A stretch of DNA of 64,000 bases from Branchinecta lynchi (GCA_023053575.1 JAKZAP010000014.1:5952001-6016000); one strand, 5' to 3'; counted from the first letter of the stretch, positions 30,531 to 43,564 are shown. Translations and numbers: made by a program. The notes: generated by a model not told the origin, from the sequence alone.

Positions 30531-32908
30531 ATAGGTATATTCAGAAACTATCGTAGCATAACTAAATTCAGTTTCTTACAAATTATAAATAAAGAACACA
30601 TAAATAACAAACACACACTAAGGTTCAGCACTGAACATCGAAGTAAAAAAAATGGCACAAACGAGCACGTTCTTTGCAAACGAGTTCCCGTAACGATTAG
30701 TGAGGACTTTACGGGGTAGAAGTTTATTTTGTAACCGAGCCCGATTACTGGGAGGGGCTGGTTCCGGTAGCAGTGACCGGTGGCTCGTATTGGCTAGGAC
30801 GGATTTGCCAAACTGCAAAATCAGTTTTTCAAGCCGGACTTTAAGCGGTGGTAAGTTCAGTTTCTGAAGGGCCTGTTCGTAGCGTATGTCGCGGTTTCGG
30901 CTGGTCGTAGCCGGAACAACGCGGTTTCAGCTGGTCGTAACGGGAACAATTTGTAAAATAGCTCTGAAACTTTTGCTCTTGTCACGCCTCTTTTCGCCTG
31001 ACCGCTTGATGAGGACGATGACGGAAAACGAGTTCTTTCTTGAAGGTTCATGCTAGAGATTATGGGACGTGAACTGGAAGGAACAAGAAAGGAAATCTTA
31101 AGCCGCTGAAATTGGCTAGCTTGCCTCAGTTTCTTGTAATACTTTATTATGACCTAGTACCTTTTCATGCTGAATCTTTATTAACTTTCAAACTCTTATT
31201 TAATTTGTTTCTTTACTGACGTTCGCCGATGAATATAGGCGAATTAAAATGGGAATACCAATACAGTGCCATGACAAATATTTGCAATACTTGTGTAACT
31301 TTACAAAAGTTATAAAACCTTCTTCCACAGCTTCTGTTCTTCCTCTTGCCGTAGTTCTCCCCCCGCCTCCTGTTAAAGAAAAGTAAATCTATTGGTCATG
31401 ACGTCACAAGAAAACTCTTTTCCAAACCTTTACTTATTTTCTTAGTCCCATCTCCTGCTCTGTTTACTAAAGTCCACGATTTCCTGTGCTTAGTGGTTGC
31501 CGTTTAACTGATAAGTGCTGAGAAAAGACAATCTATACACCCGTCACTTATTCATTTAAATAGGCTAGTAGACCAGATGGAACTACATTACTTGCTCCGC
31601 TGTTGACGAGTAATCGACTTTCGCATAGTGAATTTTCTCTTACCTCTGGTACCTCTATGTGCTTGTCCCTTTGTTTTACGCTTGACGAAAACGATTTACG
31701 AAAAAGATGTGTTCCTGCAGTCAGCCCCCTGCCGCGAGCTGATCACTTGCGGCTAAAATCGGCGTCAGTGTTTGGACTAAAATTTTCCTCGCCATAGTAC
31801 TGTTTCGTTGAGGGGACGACCGTAGATATTCTAAACGTCACTACTGGAGCACATAAGGGAAAATAATTAAATTTCTGACCAAATCCAAATAATCTATTAA
31901 ATTCCACCAAATCTAATTCTACTAAGTGATGTAACAATCAGTCTGTTTTCATTTAAATTTTAAGGCTTGAATATTTCCCATCTCAAATACTTAATATTTT
32001 TTTGCTCACGTGTAATAAAAATAAGAGGATATCAAAAATACTTTCAGTTGATCAGAAACAATTTCAACTGAAAGAAGTAAGACGTTCGTTTAGTTTTGTT
32101 TATGCAGGCCCACAAACCTGAAAGACGTCAAGGTAGCATTAAACAGGTGTGAAGACTGGCCTAGCTATCTGGTTCAAGAAACTTACCATGAGATAGTATT
32201 CTCTGCCACTTGTGCTCCTAGTCTATCTGTAATTGCATGGATTTTCAATCTTTGGACATTCAAATTTCAGTTAAGTATCTGCATTACAAAATATAACTGA
32301 GTACTAGGCAATTTACTAGAACTTTATATATAAATAACTAGTACTTGTCTATAATAATTATTCCGATACATTTTAAATAGTTTCAGAGTGTAAGGCTTGA
32401 TGTGATTTAAATAACATAATGAAATTCTTTATCCAATCACGGAAATATTCATTCACAAAGAAAAGCTTCCATGCAATTCATTAAATTGTTGTTGTTCCAT
32501 CGTCGATCAGTCGAAGACGTGACGGGTAACGCCTTTTTAGTACCTCGACCTGCAAATTGTGAATAGTCAGCCTTTGTCTACCGTAACCACTACCATTTTT
32601 ATATTGTTTCGTATGAGGTCAGATTCGATTAATTCCGTTTCATGTAGATCAGAGGTTCTCTTTTCTTATAACAACTAATACATTTCCTATAACTATATTG
32701 AATGTACATCTATCGTGAGTATTGACCTCACGTCTATTTTATTCTAGTATCTACTCTCTATGATAACGTTGACTATCCATTGACGGTGACAAGAGCCCTC
32801 ATGCTCTGTCCTTTTTTCTTGCAAGTTCTACTCTCAGTGGGTCACTTAGCCTACTTCTGCATCCTAGTGTATTTGCCTTAAAACGAAAACAGTGAGTATC
32901 CACTAATA
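30531..32908. other. AT-rich region, no gene recognised
   Basis: Two short related segments (30045-30125 and 30985-31070) share GAGGACGATGA.GGAAAA and TTCTTTCT. Positions 31580-31770 resemble 60005-60220 (shared CTTGACGAAA.CGATTTACGAAAAA and GAGCTGATCAC), a diverged dispersed repeat. No splice-flanked frame with known motifs. I looked here for XYLB exon 5 (TGSRAYERFTG) and did not find it. Confidence 0.4.
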
Positions 32909-33008
32909 NNNNNNNNNNNNNNNNNNNNNNNNNNNNNNNNNNNNNNNNNNNNNNNNNNNNNNNNNNNNNNNNNNNNNNNNNNNNNNNNNNNNNNNNNNNN
33001 NNNNNNNN
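32909..33008. other. Assembly gap, 100 N
   Basis: Exactly 100 N, the conventional placeholder for a join of unknown length. The second copy of the large block begins within 3 bases of its right edge. Confidence 0.99.
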
Positions 33009-33022
33009 GGCAGGTCCGGACA

Positions 33023-34085
33023 TCAATTTTGGGATCCCAAAACGTAAGTGGAGACCTATGACATCGCAAAAGTTTTCCGTCTGTCTGTCCGTCTGTACGC
33101 AACATAACTCTCGAGGGGACTGAGATATTTTAATGAAACTTGGTGGTAGGATCCTTTGGGTCAAAGTATAGGTCAAGTTCGAAGATGGGCTCTGTAGCCC
33201 TATATTTCAGGGTGGGGGAGGCGTTTCAGGTCAAGGCGCAAAACAAATATTTTTTTAATGCTATTGAGATAGTTGATTTGGGGGTAAGGAGACATGGTGA
33301 ATTCGAATATGATATTTATTTTCTCGCCGGACAAATAGTTCACTCGGAATCCGGCGAAAACCGGAAAATTTGTGAAAAGTAAAAGTTTAATATGAAGTTG
33401 ATTAGAGGCTCTATTGAGGGGCAAGGAGACGTGCTTAGTCCGAGTATGAAATTTATTTTCTCGCCGGACAACTAGTTCTTCCGGAATCTGGCCAAAACCG
33501 GAGAATTTGTTAAAAGTAAAAGTTTTATTTAAATTTGATAAGATGTTCGATTTGTGGGTAAGAAGACATGCTGAATTTGCATACGACAATAATTTTCTTA
33601 CCGGAAGTATAGATCGCTCGGAATCCGGCTGAAACCGGAAAATTTGTTAAAAGTAAAAGTGTAATCTAAAGTTGACTAGAGGTTGGATGTAGGGGTAAGG
33701 AGACATGCTGAATTCGTTTTTGAGCTTTGGTTTTTTGCTAGATAAGTAGCTTCTTTTATTCAAACAATGTTTACAACGGATACGTCAGCTACGATTCTTC
33801 ATCAGCGATATTTCCGCCCTTCTTGGCAAGGGTCCTCGTCTGGCTGTCAATCCTCTGGATCAACTTTGGGGAAGGAAACAAACCTGTAATAATACAGAAT
33901 ATTTAAGTAGTTTCTCCGGAATCCGGCCGAAAGCGGAAGTTGGGCAGAAGTAAGTAAGGAAGGAGATACGACTTAGGCTATATGGTAAACCATATGCTGG
34001 ATCCATATTTGAATATTTGACAGCGAAAAACGGATATCTGAATATATCTGAACTTGTTGAAATTTAGGTGGCGTATCCGGTTTGC
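33023..34085 (+). mobile_element. Family A element (copy 2 of 4596)
   Basis: Same 5' palindrome, GTCY tract, core and sub-repeats as 4596-5645. The 3' end is lost: at 34085-34100 the sequence jumps into family B. The frame at 33200-33589 (minus) is a translation of sub-repeats and not a gene. Confidence 0.78.
33757..33905 (-). mobile_element. Family D element (copy 2 of 5317)
   Basis: Same insertion point and duplication (TAAGTAG.TTC). Two substitutions fall in the hammerhead-like region: the GGCCCTTC loop side reads CGCCCTTC, and CGTCAGG reads CGTCTGG, changing CTGACGA to CAGACGA on the minus strand. Confidence 0.7.
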
Positions 34086-34090
34086 ACTGT

Positions 34091-34740
34091 GGTTTGCACC
34101 ACAAGCAGAAGCTCTAGATAATAATCGACAAAACTGGACCGGATTCGGACACTGGGGGGAGTTCGAGGGGGGGGGGGGGGGTCCGCAATTCTGGCAATCC
34201 CTAGTTGGTGTACTTCCAGGTGGGCTAGGCCGATTAAACTTGGCAGGCATATCAGGGACCCGACCAGATTAACTTGGAAACAGTCACTCGCCCGTTCCGA
34301 GCATCGTGGGCGGAGGGGGAGGCGGCGGAATCCGAGAATTAGTGGCGTACATAACTTTGAACGGGTTATCGGATCTTAATGAAACTTGACATCTTGAAAG
34401 GCCTCATGCCTTAGATGTCCCATTTTAAGTCCGGACCGGATCTGATGAACTGGAAGGGGGGGGGAGAACCGGAAATCTTGTGACACGCATAGAGTGGAAC
34501 GATAAGGATGAAACTTGGTGGGAAGTACAGGCACAAGTCCTAGGTACACCAGTGACAGATTCTTACCGGATTCGGGTACCGAGGGGGGGAGGGGCTGTTG
34601 GGGGTTGTCCGGAATTTCGGTGATCGTGATTTTAGGTACTCCCAGATGTGCTAGTACGATAAAACTTTGCTGGAGCATTAGGAACTTGACATCATTGGGT
34701 TAGACATCGTCACTTCTCTGATCCTACCATTCCTTAAAGA
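34091..34740 (+). mobile_element. Family B fragment (copy 2 of 6229)
   Basis: Internal family B blocks with G tracts and ATGAAACTTGACATC; the 5' hairpin is deleted. Confidence 0.65.
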
Positions 34741-34908
34741 ACTCATCTTAACCGCAAAATACGAAAAATCTTTTAAACAAAATTCACTTTTTCGAGATCG
34801 CCATGAGTACATGATAGTTTTTGCCTCAAGGGTTTTGCTTGGAAATTAGTTTTAGTACCCTTAAAGTGCGCATCTTAACCGAAAAATGAAAAAAACTTTT
34901 GACCATCA

Positions 34909-36112
34909 CTTCCATCCTCTGACCCAGCCTAGCAAGTGTAGCGCATCTTAACTGGAAAAGTGAAAAAAAACAAATTTTTTTTTTACTATTACTGAATCTG
35001 ACCCGGCACTGCCATTTTTTGTTTTCCTTGTTTGTTTTCTTTTGCTTTCTCTCACCTATTTTCATTTTAAAGTGAAACCATATGTTAAACTTTCAGCTCT
35101 TCATTTTTCTTGTTGGTGTATTACTTACTACATACATATGCTTGCAAGTGCCATATGATTTGCTTGCATTGCCTCAATTCAGTTTCGTCCGGTTGCTTCC
35201 GTTTGAATGAACTTTTTCTTTCGGATTTGTGGTATCTACATGAGCTCTATGTGCTTGTACCTCTATGCTCTATGCTAAAGTAAAGGATTGCTGAAAAGTA
35301 AATCTTTTGGGGGTCAACAATAGTGGGATTTATTCAGATTCCAGAAGTGACTTTACAATCTGGAGTTGAACTTTCCCTAAACTTCCCTTTATTAGGCACT
35401 AAAATGCACGCTTTGCTACGGTTCAAATCCTCCGCGTCGTCTTTGTCTTGTCGGGCCGTTAGTGTATATTCGATACGTCACTACTAGAGTCCAAGATGAA
35501 CAAAAAAGGAAAAATCCTTAGCAGAATACAAATAATTTAAGGTATTCAGTTCCAAGGTATAAAAATAAGCTGACTTTTCAGTTAAACTTTTATAAGTTGT
35601 GAATGTAATATTTGGCAGCTTAGATTCCGCTGTCACTAGTTAATAGTTGCGTTTTTTTTCTCTGTTCTGTTCGCTGTTTTCTCTCTGTTTTATATTTTTC
35701 CCGTTTTTGTCAAAACACGGAACACGCTGTTTCTCATTTTCTCGTTTTTGTACGCTGTTCCGTGTTCTCGGTTCCGCTGTCTGTTTTGCAAAATACGGAA
35801 CTTGCTCTCCTAGCATGTTTTATTACTGTTCAGATAGAAAATTGCAGAGAGATTCACAGATAGAAAAGAAAGAATTGCAGAAGTTTGGAGGATAAAGCTG
35901 GATCCTAAAGTATGGTCGTTTTGAAATATAATTTGCAATTTAACAAATTTTCCGCTTAAGACATGCTCAGGATCCTAAATTTGTGTTTTAGTCAGAACAC
36001 CGACAAAACACTAAACACGGAAAAGCGTAAGCAAACACCGTTTTTTACCCAAACCAGACTACTGTTAACACAGAACACGGAACAGGAACCAGAGAAAAAA
36101 AAAACGCAACTA
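34909..36112. other. Copy-2-specific region, no gene recognised
   Basis: Replaces the D and B elements of 7008-8792. Contains TCTGTTCTGTTCGCTGTTTT and GTTCCGTGTTCTCGG repeats (35650-35800), an inverted relation with ACACGGAACA blocks at 36000-36090, and weak similarity of 35200-35480 to 31580-31870. No supported gene. Confidence 0.4.
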
Positions 36113-36157
36113 ATGTGTCAGATGCATAGGAAAAGCAATTAAAGTCTCTTTTTCTAG

Positions 36158-36240
36158 ATCAAAGCGACACTTATCGACAGGAAAGGCAATGTTCTTGAAG
36201 AGTTTGGTTGTTCTTACGATTCGGCTGCTCCTGAATACGG
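36158..36240 (+). CDS. XYLB: Xylulokinase exon 2, second copy
   Basis: Same length, acceptor (TTTTTCTAG) and donor (GTAAGC) as 8850-8932. Two amino-acid changes, CAYDSDAPEY to CSYDSAAPEY; the frame is open. There is no second exon 1 in the window because the gap cuts intron 1. Confidence 0.9.
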
Positions 36241-36307
36241 GTAAGCTTGAACTTTATAATATTAGAAACAAATAATCTGACAAAATCTGTCTAGCGACGC
36301 CCCTGCT

Positions 36308-36815
36308 GTATATACTATTTGAAAATACGAACCAAGAACCTCTCGATTCAAACTTTCGGGTTTTTGCAAATTTCAGCAGACTTGATCAGAAAACTAAGTT
36401 CAGATATGGGTTCATCAAGTGTTCTTACCCCCGGTACGAACCTATAATCGAATTAAGAATGAACTTTAATTTTTACCAAATTTCGGGTTAGACCGGATTC
36501 GGGGCAAACTTCTTGTCCGGTAACAAAATTAGTTTCTGATCTGGATTGAGCAAGTCTCCTCTCCCTATATCGACTATTTCATTGAATTTTAAAACTCCCT
36601 GGCAGATTTCCGGTTTTGGCCGGATTCCGGGCGAAAAAGTTGTCCGGCAAGAAAATAAAGTTCAAAAACGAATTCAGCATGTGTAATGACCCGTACCCGT
36701 ATTTCTAATCAACTTCAGATAAAACCTTTACTGTTTACAGATTTTCCGGTTTTGTCGTAAGAACGACTCAGCAAAAAGATGTTCTTTTTGGGATCCCAAA
36801 ACGTAAGTGGAGGGT
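36308..36815 (-). mobile_element. Family A element, reverse (copy 2 of 9113)
   Basis: Reverse-oriented sub-repeats ending at the GGGATCCC palindrome at 36788-36795. Lacks the 3' end and the hAT MITE present in the first copy. Confidence 0.6.
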
Positions 36816-36862
36816 TAAGAAAATTAACAGTTAAGAAAATTAATTATAAAATTTCTCCGCAG

Positions 36863-37013
36863 TACCTCAGGAGGAGTGCACATCTGTTCAGTTGCCAAAA
36901 CAGCAACGTCGCCTGTCCTCATGTGGATCAAGACCTTTGATGTACTCCTAGACAAGATGAAGGAGTCCGGCGTATCCTTAGGCCAAGTCAAGGTCATCGG
37001 AGGATGTGCGCAG
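36863..37013 (+). CDS. XYLB: Xylulokinase exon 3, second copy
   Basis: Same borders (CTCCGCAG / GTAAGT) as 10367-10517. One amino-acid change (HICP to HICS), otherwise synonymous; TSPVLMW and GGCAQ conserved. Confidence 0.92.
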
Positions 37014-37330
37014 GTAAGTACAAGACAGTAACGTACGGGAGGGGTCACATGGTCCCCTCGAAAGTGTTTCTTCTCCGACTTTATTTTAAAGACTGGGAGA
37101 TTCAGAAACTAGGATTTGGATATACTTACCCCTGGACCCAAGCGCTCTGACGTGGAGTGTGAAAGTATCGAATCAATGCACGCGGCACAAACATTACTCT
37201 GTACTATGTCAGTGTACGCAAGATTTAAGCTTTGCTATTCTTAAAGCACAGCTCTTACTAGAAAGGATGTTTTCACGCTAAATGGATCAAAAATATCTTT
37301 TTCTGTAATACCCATACTTTCCCCCTGAAA

Positions 37331-37711
37331 TTGGCGAATTTCTTGTTAGTCGTTGTCGACTCCGTGCAGACTTCTCTCTTTCCGAAGCGGAGATATGACG
37401 CAAAATCTTTGAAAGCTGTGCGCACCGTGGTTAAAACGTGGGAGAAGGCAAGAAAAACAAAAGGGATCTTAATTAGCCAGGAAATGCATAATATGAAACA
37501 CAAGGCACACCAGTTGGTCCACCATGTCTGCCAAATTGAAACACAAAATATCGAATCTTTATTTTGTCTTGATCTTCTTTGTAATAGAGTTGTTGGCATT
37601 TTGGTAAAGTTTGCGTCGCGTGACTGTCGAGGGGTTGCCCACTTGCCACTTTTTAGTGTACAGCAAGTGCCCGGTAACGTTCGGTACCTGGCCGGCGCGG
37701 GCACCAGCTGA
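37331..37711 (+). other. Open frame of 126 codons, function unknown
   Basis: MANFLLVVVDSVQTSLFPKR then KAVRTVVKTWEKARKTKG and NIESLFCLDLLCNRVVGILV. The first copy of this region is broken by a Helitron-like insertion and a stop. The complementary strand is also open for 150 codons. No recognised domain and no splice support. Confidence 0.25.
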
Positions 37712-38121
37712 TAAAACCCCGGCACCGGTTGCCACGTGTTAGAACATTAAAAGCAGCTTTTTAGAACAGTTTGAAGGATTAATCGTCCAGTTTGCGGCAC
37801 CCCCTGGTTTCTGCATGCAATTCTCCAGGGGGTTAAACGGATGGACCTTCGAAGCTCGAGCCGTTACGGGATCAGCGTTCGTGCAATGTCTGTCTCGGTA
37901 GCGCGGTTGCGTGGATCGCCGTGGTTTCTACAAGGGGCCGAGCAGGTGTACAGCAGGTGCTGGGAGTGGAGAACTCCTCGACGACAACTTGTCGCGAAAG
38001 AAATAGAAAACCGTGATTTTTTTTCTTCTATTTCTTTCGTAATGAATGGTCAGCTTGGCTTCAAACCATAGATTAAAACTTGTCGCAGCCGAAAAAGTAT
38101 AAAAAAGAGTTGCATATGCAA

Positions 38122-40312
38122 CAAGAGCTACGAGCTCATATGGCACTTGTTACGAGTAAGCACGGCTCGGTTATGTCAATGATATATCTAGTGTTTGCTA
38201 GGTGTCTTCCCACCAAGTTTCATCTCGATCCCTCATCTCATAGCGTTTTCCAATATTTCCGGTTCTCCCCTCCAGCTCCCCCCAAAAGTCACCGGATCCG
38301 GTCCGGATTTTAAGTGGGTCGTCTGAGGCATGAGGTCTTTCCAAATATCAAGTTTCATCGAGATCCGGTCACCCGTTCAAAAGTTATAAATACCTCAAGA
38401 TTCCGGATTCCCCCTCCCTCCACTCCCCCGACAGTGCCCGAATCGGCTCGGTCATGTCAATGATGTATCTAGTGTTTGCTAGGTGTCTTCACACCAAGTT
38501 TCATCTCGATCCCTCCACTCATAGCGTTTCCCAAGATTTCCGATTGCCCCCTCCAGCTCCCCCCAAAAGTCACCGGATCCGGTCCGGATTTTAAGTGGGT
38601 CGTCTGAGGCATGAGGTCGTTCCAAATATCAAGTTTCATCGAGATCCGGTCACCCGTTCAAAAGTTATAAATACCTCAAGATTCCGGATTCCCCCTCCCT
38701 CCACTCCCCCGACAGTGCCCGAATCGGCTCGGTCATGTCAATGATGTATCTAGTGTTTGCTAGGTGTCTTCCCACCAAGTTTCATCTCGACCCCTCCACT
38801 CATAGCATTTCCCAAGATTTCCGGTTGCCTCCTCCAGCTCCCCCCAAAAGTCACCGGATCCGGTCCGGATTTTAAGTGGGTCGTCTGAGGCATGAGGTCT
38901 TCCAAATATCAAGTTCCATCGAGATCCGATCACCCGTTCAAAAGTTATAAATACCTCAAGATTCCGGATTCCCCCTCCCTCCACCCCCCCACAGTGCCCG
39001 AATCGGCTCGGTTATGTCAATGACGTATCTAGTGTTTGCTAGGTGTCTTCCCACCAAGTTTCATCTCGATCCCTCCACTCATAGCGTTTCCCAAGATTTC
39101 CGGTTGCCCCCTCCAGCTCCCCCCAAAAGTCACCGGATCCGGTCCGGATTTTAAGTAGGTCGTCTGAGGCATGAGGTCTTTCCAAATATCAAGTTCCAAC
39201 GAGATCCGATCACCCGTTAAAAAGTTATAAATACCTCAAGATTCCGGATTCCCCCTCCCTCCACTCCCCCCCCCCCACAGTGCCCGAATCGGCTCGGTTA
39301 TGTCAATGATGTTTCTAGTGTTTGCTAGGTGTCTTCCCACCAAGTTTCATCTCGATCCCTCCACTCATAGCGTTTCCCAAGATTTCCGGTTGCCCCCTCC
39401 AGCTCCCCCAAAAAGTCACCGGATCCGGTCCGGATTTTAAGTGGGTCGTCTGAGGCATGAGTTCGTTCCAAATATCAAGTTCCATCGAGATCCGATCACC
39501 CGTTCAAAAGTTATAAATACCTCAAGATTCCGGATTCCCCCTCCCTCCACTCCCCCCACAGTACCCAAATCGGCTCGGTTATGTCAATGATGTATCTAGT
39601 GTTTGCTAGGTGTCTTCCCACCAAGTTTCATCTTGATCCCTCCACTCATAGCGTTTCCCAAGATTTCCGGTTGCCCCCTCCAGCTCCCCCCAAAAGTCAC
39701 CGGATCCGGTCCGGATTTTAAGTAGGTCGTCTGAGGCATGAGGTCTTTCCAAATATCAAGTTCCAACGAGATCCGATCACCCGTTCAAAAGTTATAAATA
39801 CCTCAAGATTCCGGATTCCCCCTCCCTCCACTCCCCCCACAGTGCCCGAATCGGCTCGGTTATGTCAATGATGTATCTAGTGTTTGCTAGGTGTCTTCCC
39901 ATCAAGTTTCATCTCGATCCCTCCACTCATAGCGTTTCCCAAGATTTCCGGTTGCCCCCTCCAGCTTCCCCCAAAAGTCACCGGATCCGGTCCGGATTTT
40001 AAGTGGGTCGTCTGAGGCATGAGGTCGTTCTAAATATCAAGTTTCATCGAGATCCGATCACCCGTTCAAAAGTTAAAAATACCTCAAGATTCCGGATTCC
40101 CCCTCCCTCCACTCCCCCCACGGTGCTCGGATCGGGGAAGTGACTATTTCCAACTTACTCATTTGGGGTCCCTGATACGCCTGCCAAGTTTTATCGTTCT
40201 AGCTTATGTGGAAGTGCCCGAACTAACAAAACCTGGACAGACCGACAGACCGACGGACGGACAGAAATTGCGATCGCTATATGGCACTTGGCCGAAGGGC
40301 AAGTGCCATAAT
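38122..40312 (-). mobile_element. Family B element with seven 281 bp tandem units
   Basis: Left end CAAGAGCTACGAGCTC then ATATGGCACTTG; right end GGCACTTGgccgaaggGCAAGTGCCATA. Inside, units starting CGGCTCGGT at 38163, 38444, 38725, 39004, 39290, 39571 and 39852 give periods of 279-286. A GACAGACCGACGGACGGAC tract precedes the right hairpin. In the first copy of the block the site is empty (A run near 13691), so this is a discrete insertion. Units are nearly identical, pointing to recent amplification. Proline-rich frames are not genes. Confidence 0.85.
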
Positions 40313-41036
40313 AAAAACAAACAGTGAGGAGACTGGGTATTTCTGAAGCTTATAATTCTGTAAACCAGCTAGGGACAGTGTAAAATGCAGAATATGTTTG
40401 GGGGGTCTAAGTTTACTCCGTATGTTAAAGGTTCAGTTTATCAGTCATGAAGGGCCTAACTGTCACATCATTTCCAACAGCTTCCAAAACCTTAACACCC
40501 ACGAGTAAAGTCATAAAACTGTCATCCCTCGCCATAAATAAATCCCCTTCTTACACGCGAGACCACATGTTGCACTGAAGAAGCAAGTAACCTGAGGTGC
40601 ACAAAACGCAGCGACCTTTTAAACTCTATGCACACCTGTTCAACTCTGTGGCAGGGGAATTACCATCTGACTTTTAAACAAATTATGGCCTCAGTTGTAC
40701 TCACTGGTGTTGACGCTTGGGTCGTGTTCCACCCTACTTACTGTAGTAACATCGCATGACTTCACGGCGTCTGGCTTCTTGGCATCAAGGCTGGAACGTC
40801 TTTTGTTGCTTTCAGCCAAATACCGCGCTAATCGCGCCAACCGTGTTAGGTACTATTTCGAGAAAGTTCGGTCAAAACAAAAACGGTCAGCGTAGTAACT
40901 TTTCACGAGGTTGGAACGAAAATAGTAACTAGTAAGTTACTATTGTAAGAAAGGTGGAACACGCTCTTAGACAACGTTGTGTCGTATGAGGCAGTTTGGG
41001 CCCCCGGCCACTTGAAGGAGAGAGGAGGAGGTCAAG

Positions 41037-41129
41037 ATGTCCCCAAGGTTTGACGTGCATTTGTTACTGTTCGTTACTATTAATTCAGCTAAGTGTTACC
41101 GGATTCCTCCGCGTGAAGACGAATCCGCG
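41037..41129 (+). CDS. Putative signal-peptide exon, second copy
   Basis: MSPRFDVHLLLFVTINSAKC, YRIPPREDESA, donor GTAAGT. Compared with 14333-14431 it has a 6 bp in-frame deletion after the ATG and four residue changes; the hydrophobic core and donor are kept. The changes are compatible with purifying selection but too few to prove it. Confidence 0.48.
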
Positions 41130-41294
41130 GTAAGTAAATGAACAATAATTTCGTTGTCCCTTCGTCCGTTTTTGTGGTGGCTTATGAATTAAGAAAAAGT
41201 CAGGAAAAGATTAAGTGAAAAGGCAGCTTATTTATACATCTGATATTTTAAAGTCTTTGATTCATGTGGGCCGAGAAGGTCGGAGACACCATCA

Positions 41295-43564
41295 TTGTGT
41301 TGCGAGAGCAACACTTTGGTTTTGTCCTCGTTTTTTTTTTTTTTTTTTTTTTTTTTCCTATGACTCCGATTTCATTTTATTCCTGGTAACTGGGAAGGGT
41401 CTAAGCTCTGCGGTTTTTACGGAAAGTGTGGACCTTAGGCCGGATTGATGAATATGACATTACATTTTGGAAAGCTCCGTATAACTCTTGCCTGGGGCCA
41501 ATAAGGATGGTTTTTGCTTGTCCTCGAGCCAGAGCCTACGGTGTGCGAAGTGAAGTGGAGTTATATGGCCTATGTTAGAGAGGACTATCTGAAGTTGTGT
41601 AGCGAACCTTTCGTTTCATCAAACCATGTTTCTGCTTTCGAGTGGAAAGCTCCGTTCTAGCACGTTAGCAGGCAGGCACCAGTTTCAAATTGAAGATGGA
41701 CTAAAATCTATAAGTGTTAAATATATGCGGCAGTTACCCGGCCCCACAGCCAACATATCTTCTTTGAGTGATAAATAGAAAAATCTACAGAGACAAAAAA
41801 GTGGCTTTTTCCCACGGGTCCGAAAGTGCTGCCATCTATTATTTCTATCCGTGTCTGCGACGATTTCAGCAGAGTTTATCATATTTTTTTTTTGCACTTG
41901 GGTTTGCGGTAGAGTAACGGTATCAGATGTACCTCTTAAACTTTAAAAGTTCTCTCTTTGCTAAAGAAACTAGAGCTTATCCTTTGCTCCTTTCTAAGTC
42001 GTGACGTTAGAAAGTTGGCCTGCGGCAAAAAAGTCAACTTTTGAACTAAGACAGGTAGAAAACGGCAATCGATAGCCATTGATGAGCTGATCAAAGTATA
42101 TGCCATCCATTTTTTGGTACAAAAATTCCTTCATGAGATACACCAGTTTAAAAATTTCAAAGGGGTTGACAACTTCAGTAGTAAGGTACAGTGAAATCAA
42201 AAATAGGCGATATCAGTGATGAGACATGTAGGGTACTTTTAAGCAACAGTCGACTGTTAGCTAATAATTATGTTCGGCAATGAGGGGTTTGGAGCTTTTG
42301 CTAGTTGGTGTACCAGTTATTTGTTTCAAGTTTTCATCCGTCACGATGTCTACGATTGAAAAGGATAAAGTTCAACTGACTGCAAAGTCAATTTAGTCCT
42401 TCTTTCGATATTATTTTGTTGTTGTTTTTACAACGCTGAAGAATAGCTTTTGATCATTTGATTATTTTTTTAGAACATCCCCTTTTAAAAGCTTCGATAA
42501 GTTGACTCAGAATTAACCGACAGCGAAGAAACAAAACCATGTAGGGGACTTTTAAGCAACAGTCGACTGTTAGCTCATAATCATCTTCGGTAATGAGGGG
42601 TTTGAAGCTTTTGCTAGTTGGTGTACCTGTTATTTGTTTCCGGTGTATTCGATGGTAAGTACAATTTGGTTCCCAATGGTAAGATATGCAAGGGACTTGT
42701 AAGTAATAATCGGCTGTTATGCTACAATCATCTTCTGCGATGATGGGTTTGCAACTTTTGCTAGCTGGTGTACCCATTATTTGTTTTCGGTTAACTTAAT
42801 GTATATCACTGGAGAGGGACTTGTAAGTAGGAATGGTTCACGAGGGGCTAGGAATTTTTGGAACATCCCGTTTAAAAAGCTTACGCTAAAATCATCTTCA
42901 GCGATGAGGGGTTTGCAACTTTTGCTAGCTGGTGTATCCATTATTTGTTTCCGGTGAATTTGTTATCAATCACGGGGGAGGGACTTGTAAGTAAGAATCG
43001 GTTCACGAGGGGCTAGAAATTTTTGAAAATTGGTGCACATTGTATTCGATTTCTGTAAATATGACGGTAAGAAAGTTTGTATCGATGGTCTATCGCTATA
43101 ACCTAGGATTAACTGTTAACGCAACGGGTACAAACGATACGGTAATGTAAAACAATAAGGTAGTTTTGTAATAATTAATAGTGTCATCTATGGTATTTTA
43201 ATCCTGAAAAGTTACGGATAGCTTTATAATATCAACTAGATTATATAAGATATTGTTCCAAGTTTTCATCGGTCGCGATATCTGCGATTGAAAAGGATAA
43301 AGTTCAAATGACCGCAAAGTCAATTTGGTCCCTTCTTCCGATATTGTTTTGTTGTTGGTTTTACAACACTAAAGAACAGCTTTTGATCGTGTGATTATTC
43401 TTTTTAGAACATACCATTTTAAAAGCTTCGATAAGTTGATAATTTCAGCACTTAACCGACAGCGAAGAAACAAAACCAAAGTGTTGCTCTCGCAACACTT
43501 TAGTCGGCGAAGCCGGACAAAGGTTGCCGCAACACTTCACGTTGCCCGGGCAACGTAGGTCTAG
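41295..43564 (+). mobile_element. Helitron-like element, family C, copy 2
   Basis: Starts TTGTGTTGCGAGAGCAACAC after A, ends with hairpin GTTGCCCGGGCAAC, GTAGGT, CTAG before T. Internal ~150-300 bp units share ATCTTC.G.GATGAGGGGTTT (42240-42960). The 5' hairpin sequence recurs at 43480-43500. Same element as 11039-13198 but in the opposite orientation and about 3 kb further along the intron, so it is an independent insertion. Non-coding. Confidence 0.83.

Noticed and set aside
32100..32150. Possible small exon (AG before GCCCACAAACC, GT after TTAAACAG)
   Set aside because: Only about 40 bp, no recognisable peptide and no partner exon; splice-like dinucleotides are common by chance.
29040..32908. 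XYLB exon 5 between the two copies
   Set aside because: I looked for the TGSRAYERFTG coding pattern here and after 54 kb and did not find it; it probably lies beyond the window.
33200..33589. 129-codon minus-strand frame and its relatives at 4768-5152 and 16104-16427
   Set aside because: Translation of family A sub-repeats (SYANSACLLT..., HVSLPLNRASNQ...); the same units are broken in other copies.
37273..37725. 150-codon minus-strand frame opposite the 126-codon plus-strand frame
   Set aside because: Both strands are open by chance, and the first block copy is disrupted; no family recognised on either strand.
38122..40312. CRISPR-like regular array
   Set aside because: Units are 281 bp, repeated along their full length with no unique spacers, and the genome is eukaryotic. 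It is a tandem array in a mobile element.
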